64,000 bases of DNA. Source: Escarpia spicata (Eukaryota; Annelida; Polychaeta; Sabellida; Siboglinidae). The position numbers and the translations under genes were made by a program. Numbering within the stretch: position 1 is the stretch's first letter; the number at the start of each line of letters is the position of its first letter. The notes beneath the pieces were generated by a model. That model had not been told where the DNA came from and did not search any database. It saw nothing but the letters and a program-made list of their open reading frames with translations. Positions 11,135-22,006 of this stretch are shown here, one piece after another. The stretch covers positions 124,001 through 188,000 of the forward strand of contig OZ023207.1 in assembly GCA_963995525.1 (NCBI GenBank), in the 5' to 3' direction.

Positions 11135-11518
11135 CTAGAGTAAACCCTACAACATACATGAAGGGATTGTGGAAAATAACCTTAAGGCCATATATACATG
11201 GAATCACAGTTTGACTTATATGGGCATATAGGTCGGGTCATGCAATTGGTGCAACAGGTCAAATCTTTGCAGTACAAAAAAGCTGCCATTGGATCTCTAT
11301 GGCACATATGTCTCCCACGCTCCTTTTAAACGTATTCTTCAGTAAGCATCCGACATGTGTACATAAATATTAAAATACGCTATTTCCAGTGTTATTTGTG
11401 ATCATTTCCACCACTCACAGCAAACCAGACTTTTAGGCGAAATGATCTTTGAACTCTGAAACTGTGATCTTCTCTCTCCAGAAAACCATCTTCAATGTTA
11501 TCAGAAATCTGAAATGCC
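11135..11518. other. Unassigned sequence between FAN1 exon and SINE array
   Basis: This is presumably intron sequence of the FAN1 fragment. I see no motif or repeat here. Confidence 0.4.
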
Positions 11519-12835
11519 ATGAAGTGCAGTGTTACAGTAGCTAGATCATGGGTCTCACAACTGGGAGAACCCTGGAATCCCATGAAGTGCAGTGGTACAG
11601 TAGCTAGATCATGGGTCTCACAACTGGGAGAACCCTGGAATCCCATGAAGTGCAGTGGTACAGTAGCTAGATCATGGGTCTCACAACTGGGAGAACCCTG
11701 GAATCACATGAAGTGCAGTGGTACAGTAGCTAGATCATGGGTCTCACAACTGGGAGAACCCTGGAATCACATGAAGTGCAGTGGTACAGTAGCTAGATCA
11801 TGGGTCTCACAACTGGGAGAACCCTGGAATCCCATGAAGTGCAGTGGTACAGTAGCTAGATCATGGGTCTCACAACTGGGAGAACCCTGGAATCACATGA
11901 AGTGCAGTGGTACAGTAGCTAGATCATGGGTCTCACAACTGGGAGAACCCTGGAATCACATGAAGTGCAGTGGTACAGTAGCTAGATCATGGGTCTCACA
12001 ACTGGGAGAACCCTGGAATCACATGAAGTGCAGTGGTACAGTAGCTAGATCATAGGTCTCACAACTGGGAGAACCCTGGAATCACAAGAAGTGCAGTGGT
12101 ACAGTAGCTAGATCATGGGTCTCACAACTGGGAGAACCCTGGAATCACATGAAGTGCAGTGGTACAGTAGCTAGATCATGGGTCTCACAACTGGGAGAAC
12201 CCTGGAATCACATAAAGTGCAGTGGTACAGTAGCTAGATCATGGGTCTCACAACTGGGAGAACCCTGGAATCACATGAAGTGCAGTGGTACAGTAGCTAG
12301 ATCATGGGTCTCACAACTGGGAGAACCCTGGAATCACATGAAGTGCAGTGGTACAGTAGCTAGATCATGGGTCTCACAACTGAGAGAACCCTGGAATCAC
12401 ATGAAGTGCAGTGGTACAGTAGCTAGATCATGGGTCTCACAACTGGGAGAACCCTGGAATCACATGAAGTGCAGTGGTACAGTAGCTAGATCATGGGTCT
12501 CACAACTGGGAGAACCCTGGAATCACATGAAGTGCAGTGGTACAGTAGCTAGATCATGGGTCTCACAACTGGGAGAACCCTGGAATCACATGAAGTGCAG
12601 TGGTACAGTAGCTAGATCATGGGTCTCACAACTGAGAGAACCCTGGAATCACATGAAGTGCAGTGGTACAGTAGCTAGATCATGGGTCTCACAACTGAGA
12701 GAAACCTGGAATCACATGAAGTGCAGTGGTACAGTAGCTAGATCATGGGTCTCACAACTGAGAGAACCCTGGAATCACATGAAGTGCAGTGGTACAGTAG
12801 CTAGATCATGGGTCTCACAACTGAGAGAACCCTGG
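11519..12835 (+). repeat. 63-bp array derived from a SINE tRNA-like head, about 21 units
   Basis: Units of 63 bp starting atgaagtgcagtggtacag match the 5' tRNA-like head of the SINE that follows. Each has a box A-like GTGGTACAGTAGCTAGATCA and an anticodon-arm-like part. In the units the box B region is cut to tggaatcacatg, while only the last unit runs into full tggtttgaatcc. Because 63 is divisible by three and units lack stops, long spurious frames occur on the plus strand. Confidence 0.9.
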
Positions 12836-13100
12836 TTTGAATCCTGTGCTGCCATTTCAAACCTTGGACAAGTTCATTCACTCTACATTGCTCCAGTTCA
12901 TTCAGCTATATGAATGAGTACCTGGCTATAGACAGTGGTGGATATTTGTGTACAAATAGTCGTTGCGCAATAATTGCAGCCTGGCTGAATGCTTCCCAGA
13001 GAAGTCGAGATGGTGTTAGATTGAACAGGTCTGCCAGGGAGTCAAGAGTAAGACCCTGAGCAGTCCTGAGGACTGGATACTGCGCTATGTAAGAACAGGT
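12780..13100 (+). mobile_element. tRNA-derived SINE, body between two amplified ends
   Basis: The head contains the box A-like segment and a box B-like ggtttgaatcc near 12833. The body (gaatgagtacctggctatag at about 12912, then agtggtggatatttgtgta) and the tail (ctgccagggagtcaag ... ggatactgcgctatgtaag) follow. The second copy at 38.6-39.1 kb shares all three parts, which defines the family. It is transcribed by Pol III in principle and mobilised by a LINE. Here both the head (11519-12835) and the tail (13031-13936) have been amplified in tandem. Confidence 0.85.
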
Positions 13101-13936
13101 CTGCCAGGGAGTCAAGAGTAAAACCCTGAGCAGTCCTGAAGACTGGATACTGCGCTATGTAAGAACAGGTCTGCCAGGGAGTCAAGAGTAAGACCCTGAG
13201 CAGTCCTGAAGACTGGATACTGCGCTATGTAAGAATAGGTCTGCCAGGGAGTCAAGAGCAAGACCCTGAGCAGTCCTGAGGACTGGATACTGCGCTATGT
13301 AAGAACAGGTCTGCCAGGGAGTCAAGAGTAAGACCCTGAGCAGTCCTGAGGACTGGATACTGCGCTATGTAAGAACAGGTCTGCCAGGGAGTCAAGAGTA
13401 AGACCCTGAGCAGCCCTGAGGACTGGATACTGCGCTATGTAAGAACAGGTCTGCCAGGGAGTCAAGAGTAAGACCCTGAGCAGCCCTGAGGACTGGATAC
13501 TGCGCTATGTAAGAACAGGTCTGCCAGGGAGTCAAGAGTAAGACCCTGAGCAGCCCTGAAGACTGGATACTGCGCTATGTAAGAACAGGTCTGCCAGGGA
13601 GTCAAGAGTAAGACCCTGAGCAGCCCTGAGGACTGGATACTGCGCTATGTAAGAACAGGTCTGCCAGGGAGTCAAGAGTAAGACCCTGAGCAGCCCTGAG
13701 GACTGGATACTGCGCTATGTAAGAATAGGTCTGCCAGGGAGTCAAGAGTAAGACCCTGAGCAGCCCTGAGGACTGGATACTGTGCTATGTAAGAACAGGT
13801 CTGCCAGGGAGTCAAGAGTAAGACCCTGAGCAGCCCTGAGGACTGGATACTGTGCTATGTAAGAACAGGTCTGCCAGGGAGTCAAGAGTAAGACCCTGAG
13901 CAGTCCTGAGGACTGGATACTGCGCTATGTAAGAAC
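13031..13936 (+). repeat. 70-bp array derived from the SINE tail, about 13 units
   Basis: Units ctgccagggagtcaagagta... repeat every 70 bp with few substitutions. The unit is exactly the 3' part of the SINE. The mirrored array at the right arm has about 24 units and ends at the palindrome's outer edge. Confidence 0.95.
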
Positions 13937-14358
13937 GCACCTTTTACATGTTTGCCAAAACATTTATAAAACAGATCTTTAAAACAGTGACTGGTCATAA
14001 TGCAAACCTGGAAATGTCTGTTTTCCGGAAATGCCTGAAGGCGCAGATACATGACATGTCGCTAGTTCCAACGATCATATGGTCTACACGACCAGATTTT
14101 ATTTCATTATATTTCAATTGCTTTGTTATGTTTAACATATATAAATAGTCAAAATAATTATGTGTTGTGGGAAACTGCAGCAATTCGAGTTTGACTAGAA
14201 ATTTGGTGTACATCTTTCCCAAAGAGAGATCACGGCTTTTTTCAAGAGAGACGGTTATGAAACGACTCTTAGCATGCAACGACTGTAGCACCATCGAAAT
14301 GATGGGCATCTTTGCTAGTAGCAATAATTAATATAAATGATATTTCGCAGTATTGTAC
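13937..14358. other. FAN1 intron, left arm
   Basis: No exon is recognised. It is mirrored at 40588-41018 with an 11-bp indel near 14069 versus 40882. Confidence 0.5.
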
Positions 14359-14457
14359 CTGTGCCTCATCCAGTCGTGTGAATCTGTCCCAACTAAGTCC
14401 AAGGCTGCAAGTGTCAATGTGTGTATCCCAGCTGCTCTCCAGCATGGCCGACAGCTC
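14359..14457 (-). pseudogene. FAN1: FAN1 exon before the nuclease domain, left-arm copy (99 bp)
   Basis: The exon runs from the acceptor side (atcgcag) to a gtacaa donor on the minus strand, phase 0. It encodes ELSAMLESSWDTHID then CSLGLSWDRFTRLDEAQ, the counterpart of the vertebrate V-S-W-D-R-F-T-S-L-Q-Q-A-Q segment. This copy keeps a 15-bp stretch (E-S-S-W-D region) that is deleted in the right-arm copy. A Trp at this place also exists in vertebrate FAN1, so the left copy looks ancestral. Joining to the 11018-11134 exon would be in phase. Confidence 0.8.
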
Positions 14458-14890
14458 CTGCGATTAAATCTCTAGTCCAAACCAACCACAATCCTCTCTC
14501 TTATGCAAGTATGCTCTATGCAAGAATAATTCCCTGCTGATGAGATAAAAACAACAAAAGTCCATTTTCGTTTGATAGAAATGTGTGTAACGACGTGGTT
14601 GCTCAGCCATGTACAACGAAACTAATAAAACACTGTTGGTAAAGAAAATCTTCACGTGTCTCATTATTGCATATTTAACCTGCATATTTATTATAATTTT
14701 TATAACTTATTAATTAACGTTTTAAACTGATTACCTTATTTTATTTCTATTGCATCTATTTATACTTTTAAAAGCTATGTATCTTTATACCTATTTATAT
14801 GTACTTATTACTATCGATGGGTTTTATCCGAGGTAAATGTATTCATGTTTAAAATGTTGACTGATGTTGGATTGAGGATCGACGACTTAC

Positions 14891-14942
14891 CTGATGGCTG
14901 GACTCTCCGAGTGTGGTCAAACGGTCATCTATGGCTGACTGT
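14891..14942 (-). pseudogene. FAN1: FAN1 52-bp exon, left-arm copy
   Basis: The minus-strand exon lies between a gccggcag acceptor and a gtaagt donor, encoding QSAIDDRLTTLGESSHQ. It matches the vertebrate segment R-P-A-L-E-A-R-L-Q-L-I and directly precedes the ELSAML exon in phase. The exons that should lie upstream of it (large part of the nuclease-proximal region) are absent; a 60-bp minisatellite sits there instead. Confidence 0.75.
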
Positions 14943-15008
14943 CTGCCGGCACAGAAGTGGTCAGTAAAGATGTCGAGAGGGTACAGATCTTAAATATTAT
15001 ATATTAAT

Positions 15009-15425
15009 TTGGGTCTGTCCTAGTGTAACGACAACTGTACGGTGGCTGTATTACCAAGGCAGCCATGTCTGTCCTAGGGTAAGGGTAACGACAACTGTAC
15101 GGTGGCTGTATTACCAAGGCAGCCATGTCTGTCCTAGGGTAAGGGTAACGACAACTGTACGGTGGCTGTATTACCAAGGCAGCCATGTCTGTCCTAGGGT
15201 AAGGGTAACGACAACTGTACGGTGGCTGTATTACCAATGCAGCCATGTCTGTCCTAGGGTAAGGGTAACGACAACTGTACGGTGGCTGTATTACCAAGGC
15301 AGCCATGTCTGTCCTAGGGTAAGGGTAACGACAACTGTACGGTGGCTGTATTACCAAGGCAGCCATGTCTGTCCTAGGGTAAGGGTAACGACAACTGTAC
15401 GGTGGCTGTATTACCAATGCAGCCA
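15009..15425. repeat. 60-bp minisatellite, 7 units (left arm)
   Basis: Units carrying gtcctagggtaagggtaacg repeat every 60 bp. The mirrored array in the right arm (39657-39950) has 5 units. It sits within the FAN1 intron where several conserved exons would be expected. It gives spurious open frames on both strands. Confidence 0.95.
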
Positions 15426-15805
15426 TAAAATGAAGTTTGACTCTATACAAAATATTCATAGGAAATTGTATTAAAATTAATAACATTAATTTATTTAAAG
15501 GAAATTATTCAAAATATACAGTGGATGCCGGCTATAAGGAAGACAGAGACATCGTAAAACTGCTCCTTACATCCAGTGTTCCTTACATCCAGTGCTCCTT
15601 ACATCCAGTGTTCCTTATATCCACGGTATATAAAACATGGATGGATATTGAAGCTAGCTGCAGACTTGGCACTTGTGTCCTTGGAGCCCACATTTCTCTC
15701 TTATCACGTTAATAAATAAACGTCATTCATTTGGCCTTTTTTCATCACTATATTGGACTCTGTGTTGTTGCTTGCATAAACACTATTGTGTATGATAGCA
15801 AGTAC

Positions 15806-16034
15806 CTTATCTCGTTCTTTCAAATGGTGATCAAGATTCAGTGCAAGCCTGTCGTACCAGCGCCCCCTATAGTCCGGATGGTACACTGTCTGTGCGAGTA
15901 GACTCTCAAGCTGTTGAGTTGCTGCAGTGTATTCCTTCACAAGCTGCACAAGTTCTACACCAAATGTTAACACTCGCACCCAAACACTGCCTGCAGTGTA
16001 GACCCGGAGGTGTTCTGGCAAGGCTTGGTCGTAG
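15806..16034 (-). pseudogene. FAN1: FAN1 TPR-region exon, left-arm copy (229 bp)
   Basis: The minus-strand exon starts after a gtcccccag acceptor and ends at an AAG|gtactt donor. It encodes YDQALPEHLRVYTAGSVWVR, then LESLLAQTVYHPDYRGRWYD and RLALNLDHHLKERDK. This matches the well-conserved FAN1 block with L-P-V-F-L-R-C-F-T-V-G, E-L-E-S-L-L-S-Q and D-S-R-G-R-W-W-D-R-L-A-L-N-L. It enters in phase 2 and leaves in phase 0. This copy has an intact donor and no internal duplication, unlike the right copy. The exon that should follow (39221 in the right arm) is missing here. Confidence 0.9.
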
Positions 16035-16337
16035 CTGGGGGACAACGCCCAATAAGATAACAGAAAATAAGCAGTACAACTGTAATGTAAAAATCTGAAG
16101 AGAAAACCTAAAATACTATGTTGCCAGAGTGAAATATAGTGATCTATTACACTATTGGATTATGAAGAAGAGACTATTACGTTTCAATGATTGAAAATAT
16201 CAATCTGAATTATTGTTTCCTACAAAGATATTGTTCTTAATGGTAATAACTCTGTGTAATTGACATTTCCCATTTTCTTATAGCTCCATTGCTTCACTCC
16301 TAAAGTGAATATTGGTATTTTGGATAAAAACACTCAC

Positions 16338-16472
16338 CTGACAATTGTGTCATTGCTGTGTAGTTCCACGGCCTTTGCTATGGCATCGGTGTAAGTCAGC
16401 ATGGCTTTATCAAACGCTTCCTTCTCCAATGCATTGTCAATGTTAGTCTCACACTACACAGCCGAAGAGAAT
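16338..16472 (-). pseudogene. FAN1: FAN1 135-bp exon, left-arm copy with nonsense codon
   Basis: The exon lies between a gttgcag acceptor and a gtgagt donor on the minus strand. It encodes ETNIDNALEKEAFDKAMLTY then TDAIAKAVELHSND, corresponding to the vertebrate stretch with D-I-S-S-A-M-A-N-G-N-W-E-E-A. Codon 7 of the exon is TAG (16454-16456) where the right arm has CAG, so the left copy is nonsense. It splices in phase to the 229-bp exon (AG|C gives Ser). Confidence 0.8.
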
Positions 16473-16578
16473 CTGCAACACAAATAATAATAACATATTT
16501 ATTTTATTTATATCTTTTATATGTATATGAAACTTTGCAGTGGTTTGCATTTATGTCGGATGATTTATGAAATGCACA

Positions 16579-16868
16579 AGTGATGCACACACATAACATA
16601 AGGTCTCACACTGAGAAAAACATGTTGACAGAGAAAGTGATGAACACACATAACATAAGGTCTCACACTGAGAAAAACATGTTGACAGAGAAAGTGATGC
16701 ACACACATAACATAAGGTCTCACACTGAGAAAAACATGTTGACAGAGAAAGTGATGCACACACATAATATAAGGTCTCACACTGAGAAAAACATGTTGAC
16801 AGAGAAAGTGATGCACACACATAACATAAGGTCTCACACTGAGAAAAACATGTTGACAGAGAAAGTGT
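16579..16868. repeat. 57-bp minisatellite, 5 units (left arm)
   Basis: Units with cataacataaggtctcac repeat every 57 bp. They lie about 30 bp downstream (in gene sense) of the donor of ELP1 exon 3, exactly where ELP1 homology stops and FAN1 begins. The right arm has 5 matching units (36862-37150). Confidence 0.93.
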
Positions 16869-16899
16869 GTTAGTGGACAAAAAGGAACAGGCTGCTTAC

Positions 16900-16980
16900 C
16901 TTCTCCGAACTCTGTGGCATGAATTGACATTTCTAGGTTTGGGTCAAAGTCACGAGTCATCATAGAAAGAGTGTCTTGAC
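16900..16980 (-). pseudogene. ELP1: ELP1 exon (third of three), left-arm copy
   Basis: The exon is 81 bp on the minus strand, between a cacgcag acceptor and a gtaagc donor, phase 1 at both ends. It encodes QDTLSMMTRDFDPNLEMS then IHATEFGE, matching the vertebrate ELP1 beta-propeller segment Q-T-L-I-M-M-T-K-D-F-E-P. ELP1 is the scaffold of the Elongator complex for tRNA wobble-uridine modification. The phase fits the preceding ELP1 exon (T-T-G|Q-D-T-L). The next ELP1 exon is absent; FAN1 follows out of phase. Confidence 0.85.
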
Positions 16981-17282
16981 CTGCGTGGAGAATGAGGTCA
17001 TCATATGTCAACTCAAAGGTCATGTCAAAGGTACAGACGTCATTATACATAAAAGGTCAATTCATGTCATACAATTAGATGTATACTAACCATATTTCAC
17101 AGAAACTCTGTAATCACAGAGTAATTATTTTCACAGCCAGTCTTAATGATTATTTCTTGATTATCTCAATTCATCGCACAAAACAGTGCACCGCGGGAAT
17201 TACAGCTGCAACAAAATTGCAAATAAGTAAAAAATTATCCATCGCAGTTGTTCCATGATCAGAGAGAGTGGATTGGCAGTAG

Positions 17283-18592
17283 CTAATGGCCTAACGTAGG
17301 ACCTGTGTGGGACATCACAGATCATCACCAATGGCCTAACGTAGGACCTGTGTGGGACGTCACAGATCATCACCAATGGCCTAACGTAGGACCTGTGTGG
17401 GACGTCACAGATCATCACCAATGGCCTAACGTAGGACCCGTGTGGGACGTCACAGATCATCACCAATGGCCTAACGTAGGACCCGTGTGGGACGTCACAG
17501 ATCATCACCAATGGCCTAACGTAGGACCTGTGTGGGACATCACAGATCATCACCAATGGCCTAACGTAGGACCTGTGTGGGACATCACAGATCATCACCA
17601 ATGGCCTAATGTAGGACCTGTGTGGGACATCACAGATCATCACCAATGGCCTAACGTAGGACCTGTGTGGGACGTCACAGATCATCACCAATGGCCTAAC
17701 GTAGGACCTGTGTGGGACGTCACAGATCATCACCAATGGCCTAACGTAGGACCCGTGTGGGACGTCACAGATCATCACCAATGGCCTAACGTAGGACCTG
17801 TGTGGGACGTCACAGATCATCACCAATGGCCTAACGTAGGACCTGTGTGGGACGTCACAGATCATCATCAATGGCCTAACGTAGGACCTGTGTGGGACAT
17901 CACAGATCATCACCAATGGCCTAACGTAGGACCTGTGTGGGACGTCACAGATCATCATCAATGGCCTAACGTAGGACATGTGTGGGACGTCACAGATCAA
18001 CACCAATGGCCTAACGTAGGACCTGTGTGGGACGCCACAGATCATCACCAATGGCCTAACGTAGGACCTGTGTGGGACGTCACAGATCATCACCAATGGC
18101 CTAACGTAGGACCCGTGTGGGACGTCACAGATCATCACCAATGGCCTAACGTAGGACCCGTGTGGGACGTCACAGATCATCACCAATGGCCTAACGTAGG
18201 ACCTGTGTGGGACGTCACAGATCATCACCAATGGCCTAATGTAGGACCTGTGTGGGACGTCACAGATCAACACCAATGGCCTAACGTAGGACCTGTGTGG
18301 GACGTCACAGATCATCACCAATGGCCTAACGTAGGACCTGTGTGGGACGTCACAGATCAACACCAATGGCCTAATGTAGGACCTGTGTGGGACGTCACAG
18401 ATCATCACCAATGGCCTAACGTAGGACCTGTGTGGGACGTCACAGATCATCACCAATGGCCTAACGTAGGACCTGTGTGGGACGTCACAGATCATCACCA
18501 ATGGCCTAACGTAGGACCCGTGTGGGACGTCACAGATCATCACCAATGGCCTAACGTAGGACCTGTGTGGGACGTCACAGATCATCACCAGT
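17283..18592. repeat. 45-bp minisatellite, 29 units (left arm)
   Basis: Each unit reads about cacagatcatcaccaatggc followed by ctaacgtaggacctgtgtgg and gacgt. It sits in the intron between ELP1 exons 2 and 3. Unit variants are concentrated at CpG positions (acgt to acat, aacg to aatg, cccg to cctg), as expected from deamination of methylated DNA. Units contain TGACGTC-like half sites in one orientation. Long open frames on both strands are by-products of a unit divisible by three. Confidence 0.97.
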
Positions 18593-18662
18593 TGCTGTGA
18601 GACTGCACAATCTCCTCCTATTTCTCTGTGTGGTCTGTTGACATTCTGACGGGTGTACACAG

Positions 18663-19686
18663 CAGGCCTGGGGTAATAGTAATAGTAATGATTACAAATA
18701 TTGAAGTAATAGCAATAGGTTGACCAAAAACTCAATGTAATAGTAATAGGAAGCAATGTAATAGTAAATGACCTATTACTTTTATATTACTATTGAACAT
18801 TTCAACCGAATTTCAACTACATAACAATTCCATTTAATTAGGTTGTAGATTCCACTAGTTTCTCTAGGTTTTATTGTTGCCCCCTTGTCAACTCCAGCAT
18901 GGCTCTGGTGAAGTTTCACCCTAGAGTTTTCTGAGCGTTTACATAGCAAGAGACACTGGTACTGTGTGACTGCTGCATGGACTAAAGGGATTAAACTGGG
19001 CTTTCACTGCTTTGAAGCCAGTTCTGCCAAGTGCCAACTACCCTTTTCAAGTAAGCCTATGGGTTTAGTGCCTGCCTCCATGGTGCACACAATTCAGCCT
19101 AAACTACAGTGGGTGTAAAAAACATCCTGATGTATTTGTACTTGAGCCAGTCATTAACTGTCCACCAAGCACCAGGCAGCAGTAGAGCAATGTGGCTTGA
19201 TTAGACTGTAATATAAACCACCAAATTATGTGCACTGACTATTGCTTTTGTCTTTCATTCCAGGATGGTACTTAAATGTAAAATGGAACATACATGCTCT
19301 ATTCCTAATTAATGTAGTTAGTAGGTTGTACTAAATATGGTATATACTATATATATATATATATTTGTTGTAACTGTTGATGATATACTTTATAATACTT
19401 CCCTAATGATGATGATGATGAAAGTACTTGACATTCTCAACTATTATTTCCAATACTTTGGGCAAGGGTATCAATAAATGGCAAGTTAGGTTGTTTTATT
19501 CACCTGTCTTGTTTAACTTCTTGAGACTGAGTCAAACAATTGTACTTATTGTATTTATGCACACTGTGCATTATACCATTAAATGTTCTGATGAAAAATG
19601 TAATAGTAATTGCTTCAAATGTAATAGTAATAATTCAGCATGCAATAGTAATAGATTACATTACAATGTAATTGACTCCATGCCTG
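18663..19686. mobile_element. hAT-type non-autonomous transposon, left-arm copy
   Basis: The ends are imperfect inverted repeats CAGGCCTGGGGTAATAGTAA and CAGGCATGGAGTCAATTACA (read inward). They are flanked by an exact 8-bp direct duplication GTACACAG at 18655-18662 and 19687-19694. An 8-bp duplication and CAG-starting TIRs are typical of hAT. The ends are rich in TAATAGTAAT subterminal repeats, which may be transposase sites. No transposase frame is seen. It lies in the ELP1 intron beside the outermost unit of the exon array and is present in both arms, so it predates the inversion-duplication. Confidence 0.85.
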
Positions 19687-19694
19687 GTACACAG

Positions 19695-21240
19695 TGTCCA
19701 GTGAGTGAAACCTACCTGTGGTCAGTGTGAACAGCACCTGGTCAGGGCTCCAGGCGACTGACCGTAATCCCGAGTCTACACTGCCCACCCCCTCCAGCTT
19801 CAACAGAACACAGTGTCCAGTGAGTGAGAGCTACCTGTGGTCAGTGTGAACAGCTCCTGGTCAGGGCTCCAGGAGACTGACCGTAAGCCCGAGTCTACAC
19901 TGCCCACCTCCTCCAGCTTCAACAGAGCACAGTGTCCAGTGAGTGAGAGCTACCTGTGGTCAGTGTGAACAGCTCCTGGTCAGGACTCCAGGCGACTGAC
20001 CGTAAGCCCGAGTCTACACTGCCCACCCCCTCCAGCTTCAACAGAACACAGTGTCCAGTGAGTGAGACCTACCTGTGGTCAGTGTGAACAGCTCCTGGTC
20101 AGGGCTCCAGGTGACTGACCGTAAGCCCGAGTCTACACTGCCCACCCCCTCCAGCTTCAACAGAACACAGTGTCCAGTGAGTGAGACCTACCTGTGGTCA
20201 GTGTTAACAGCTCCTGGTCAAGGCTCAAGGACACTGATCGTAAGCCCGAGTCCACACTGCCCACTCCCTCCAGCTTCAACAGAACACAGTGTCCAGTGAG
20301 TGAGACCTACCTGTGGTCAGTGTTAACAGCTCCTGGTCAAGGCTCAAGGACACTGATCGTAAGCCCGAGTCTACACTGCCCACTCCCTCCAGCTTCAACA
20401 GAACACAGTGTCCAGTGAGTGAGACCTACCTGTGGTCAGTGTGAACAGCTCCTGGTAAGGGCTCCAGGAGAGTGACCGTAAGCCCGAGTCTACACTGCCC
20501 ACTCCCTCCAGCTTCAACAGAACACAGTGTCCAGTGAGTGAGACCTACCTGTGGTCAGTGTGAACAGCTCCTGGTAAGGGCTCCAGGAGAGTGACCGTAA
20601 GCCCGAGTCTACACTGCCCACCCCCTCCAGCTTCAACAGAACACAGTGTCCAGTGAGTGAGACCTACCTGTGGTCAGTGTGAACAGCTCCTGGTCAGGGC
20701 TCCAGGCGACTGACCGTAAGCCCGAGTGCACACTGCCCACCCCCTCCAGCTTCAACAGAACACATTGTCCAGTGAGTGAGAGCTACCTGTGGTCAGTGTG
20801 AACAGCTCCTGGTCAGGGCTCCAGGCGACTGACCGTAAGCCCGAGTGCACACTGCCCACCCCCTCCAGCTTCAACAGAACACATTGTCCAGTGAGTGAGA
20901 GCTACCTGTGGTCAGTGTGAACAGCTCCTGGTCAGGGCTCCAGGAGACTGACCATAGGCCCAAGTCCACACTGCCCACCTCCTCCAGCTTCAACAGAACA
21001 CAGTGTCCAGTGAGTGAGACCTACCTGTGGTCAGTGTGAACAGCTCCTGGTCAGGGCTCCAGGAGACTGACCGTAAGCCCGAGTGCACACTGCCCACCCC
21101 CTCCAGCTTCAACAGAACACAGTGTCCAGTGAGTGAGACCTACCTGTGGTCAGTGTGAACAGCTCCTGGTCAGGGCTCCAGGAGACTGACCGTAAGCCCG
21201 AGTGCACACTGCCCACCCCCCTCCAGCTTCAACAGAACCA
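19695..21240 (-). repeat. ELP1: ELP1 exon tandem array, 13 units of 119 bp (left arm)
   Basis: Each 119-bp unit on the minus strand is an 82-bp exon starting after gttgaag and ending in CCACAG|gtaggt, plus 37 bp of intron. The exon encodes LEGVGSVDSGLRSVAWSPDQ then ELFTLTTG, matching vertebrate ELP1 V-G-S-V-A-S-G-I-S-V-M-S-W-S-P-D-Q-E-L. Units differ by a few substitutions; the innermost unit (nearest 21226) has an extra G. In the right arm the same exon occurs six times. The 37-bp gaps are too short for normal introns, so the array probably does not splice as serial exons. Confidence 0.92.
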
Positions 21241-21856
21241 CAGGGACCATATGACGACAACAACAAACTCACTGAAATCTCTCATTCACATAATTCTGAC
21301 TAACTCCGCACTTTGTGAAGAAACGTCTTGTGTTATGAAACGGTGTGTTATGAAATGGTGTGTTATGAAACGGTGTGTTATGAAATGGTGTGTAATTAAA
21401 TGTCTTGCGACCAAGGATTGACCACCTGAAAGTTTTCAAAACTGGTACTGCATAATTTGGTGGGAAGTGTACGCAATAGTGTTTAATTGTTTATCAACCA
21501 CAAGGACAATATCAATTCATAAACACCATCAGCTTCAATATTAATACAGTAAAATAACGCAATACAGAGATGATTTTTCTCACAGCGCGCCTTATTATTG
21601 ACACCTCGTGGCCTGTTGTTTCACAACTGTCTTATACAATAGCACTTAACACACACAACAAATGTCTGAAATTGCAATTGGATTTCACTATCAATGTTTA
21701 GAAATTATCAAGTAAAACATTTAAATTCAAATGTTTACTTTTGAAAGTGAAACACGTCAACTCACAATAAATCTAAAAAGAGGACTGATCTTTTACAATG
21801 GTGTCGTTCTATTTGTGGTTAGCTCGGAAAGAGGAATAGCCTGCGACCGTCCTCAC
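21241..21856. other. ELP1 intron, left arm
   Basis: Non-coding. It contains a short tandem run at 21330-21400 (tgttatgaaacggtg / tgttatgaaatggtg alternation, about 16-bp units). From 21705 onward it belongs to the 1,009-bp segment present three times in the window. Confidence 0.6.
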
Positions 21857-22006
21857 CTCATTGGTCGTGTTCCACAGAATGAGGTCACCCCTCCAGGTAA
21901 CGACACATACAGCCATCTGGTCCGGAAGATGCTTGATATCCACAATGTTGTCAGAGCCATCTGGTGGCAGATATCCATCACTAACAAGAGATATCTGCGT
22001 TTTCAC
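21857..22006 (-). pseudogene. ELP1: ELP1 exon (first of three), left-arm copy
   Basis: The exon is 150 bp on the minus strand, phase 0, between a gtttaaag acceptor and an AATGAG|gtgagg donor. It encodes VKTQISLVSDGYLPPDGSDN then IVDIKHLPDQMAVCVV and TWRGDLILWNTTNE. This matches the N-terminal ELP1 propeller segment with V-S-L-V-A-E-G-F-L-P-E-D-G-S and D-V-I-L. Joining to the array exon gives N-E|L-E-G-V-G-S-V in frame, as in real ELP1. Upstream exons, including the start codon, are absent. Identical copies are at 28431-28580 and 31700-31849. Confidence 0.88.

Noticed and set aside
10803..11207. 134-codon minus-strand frame as a gene
   Set aside because: The FAN1 exon at 11018-11134 is in a different frame of the same strand and has splice sites and family similarity; the long frame has none.
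12780..12850. Functional tRNA gene
   Set aside because: Only A-box and B-box similarity; acceptor stems do not pair and the sequence continues into a SINE body. The same holds for 38800-38865.
11519..13936. CRISPR-like regular repeats
   Set aside because: Units are contiguous with no variable spacers, there are no cas genes, and the context is eukaryotic.
15009..15425. Interstitial telomeric repeat
   Set aside because: Each 60-bp unit contains only one short ccctaggg/taagggta-like stretch, not tandem TTAGGG.
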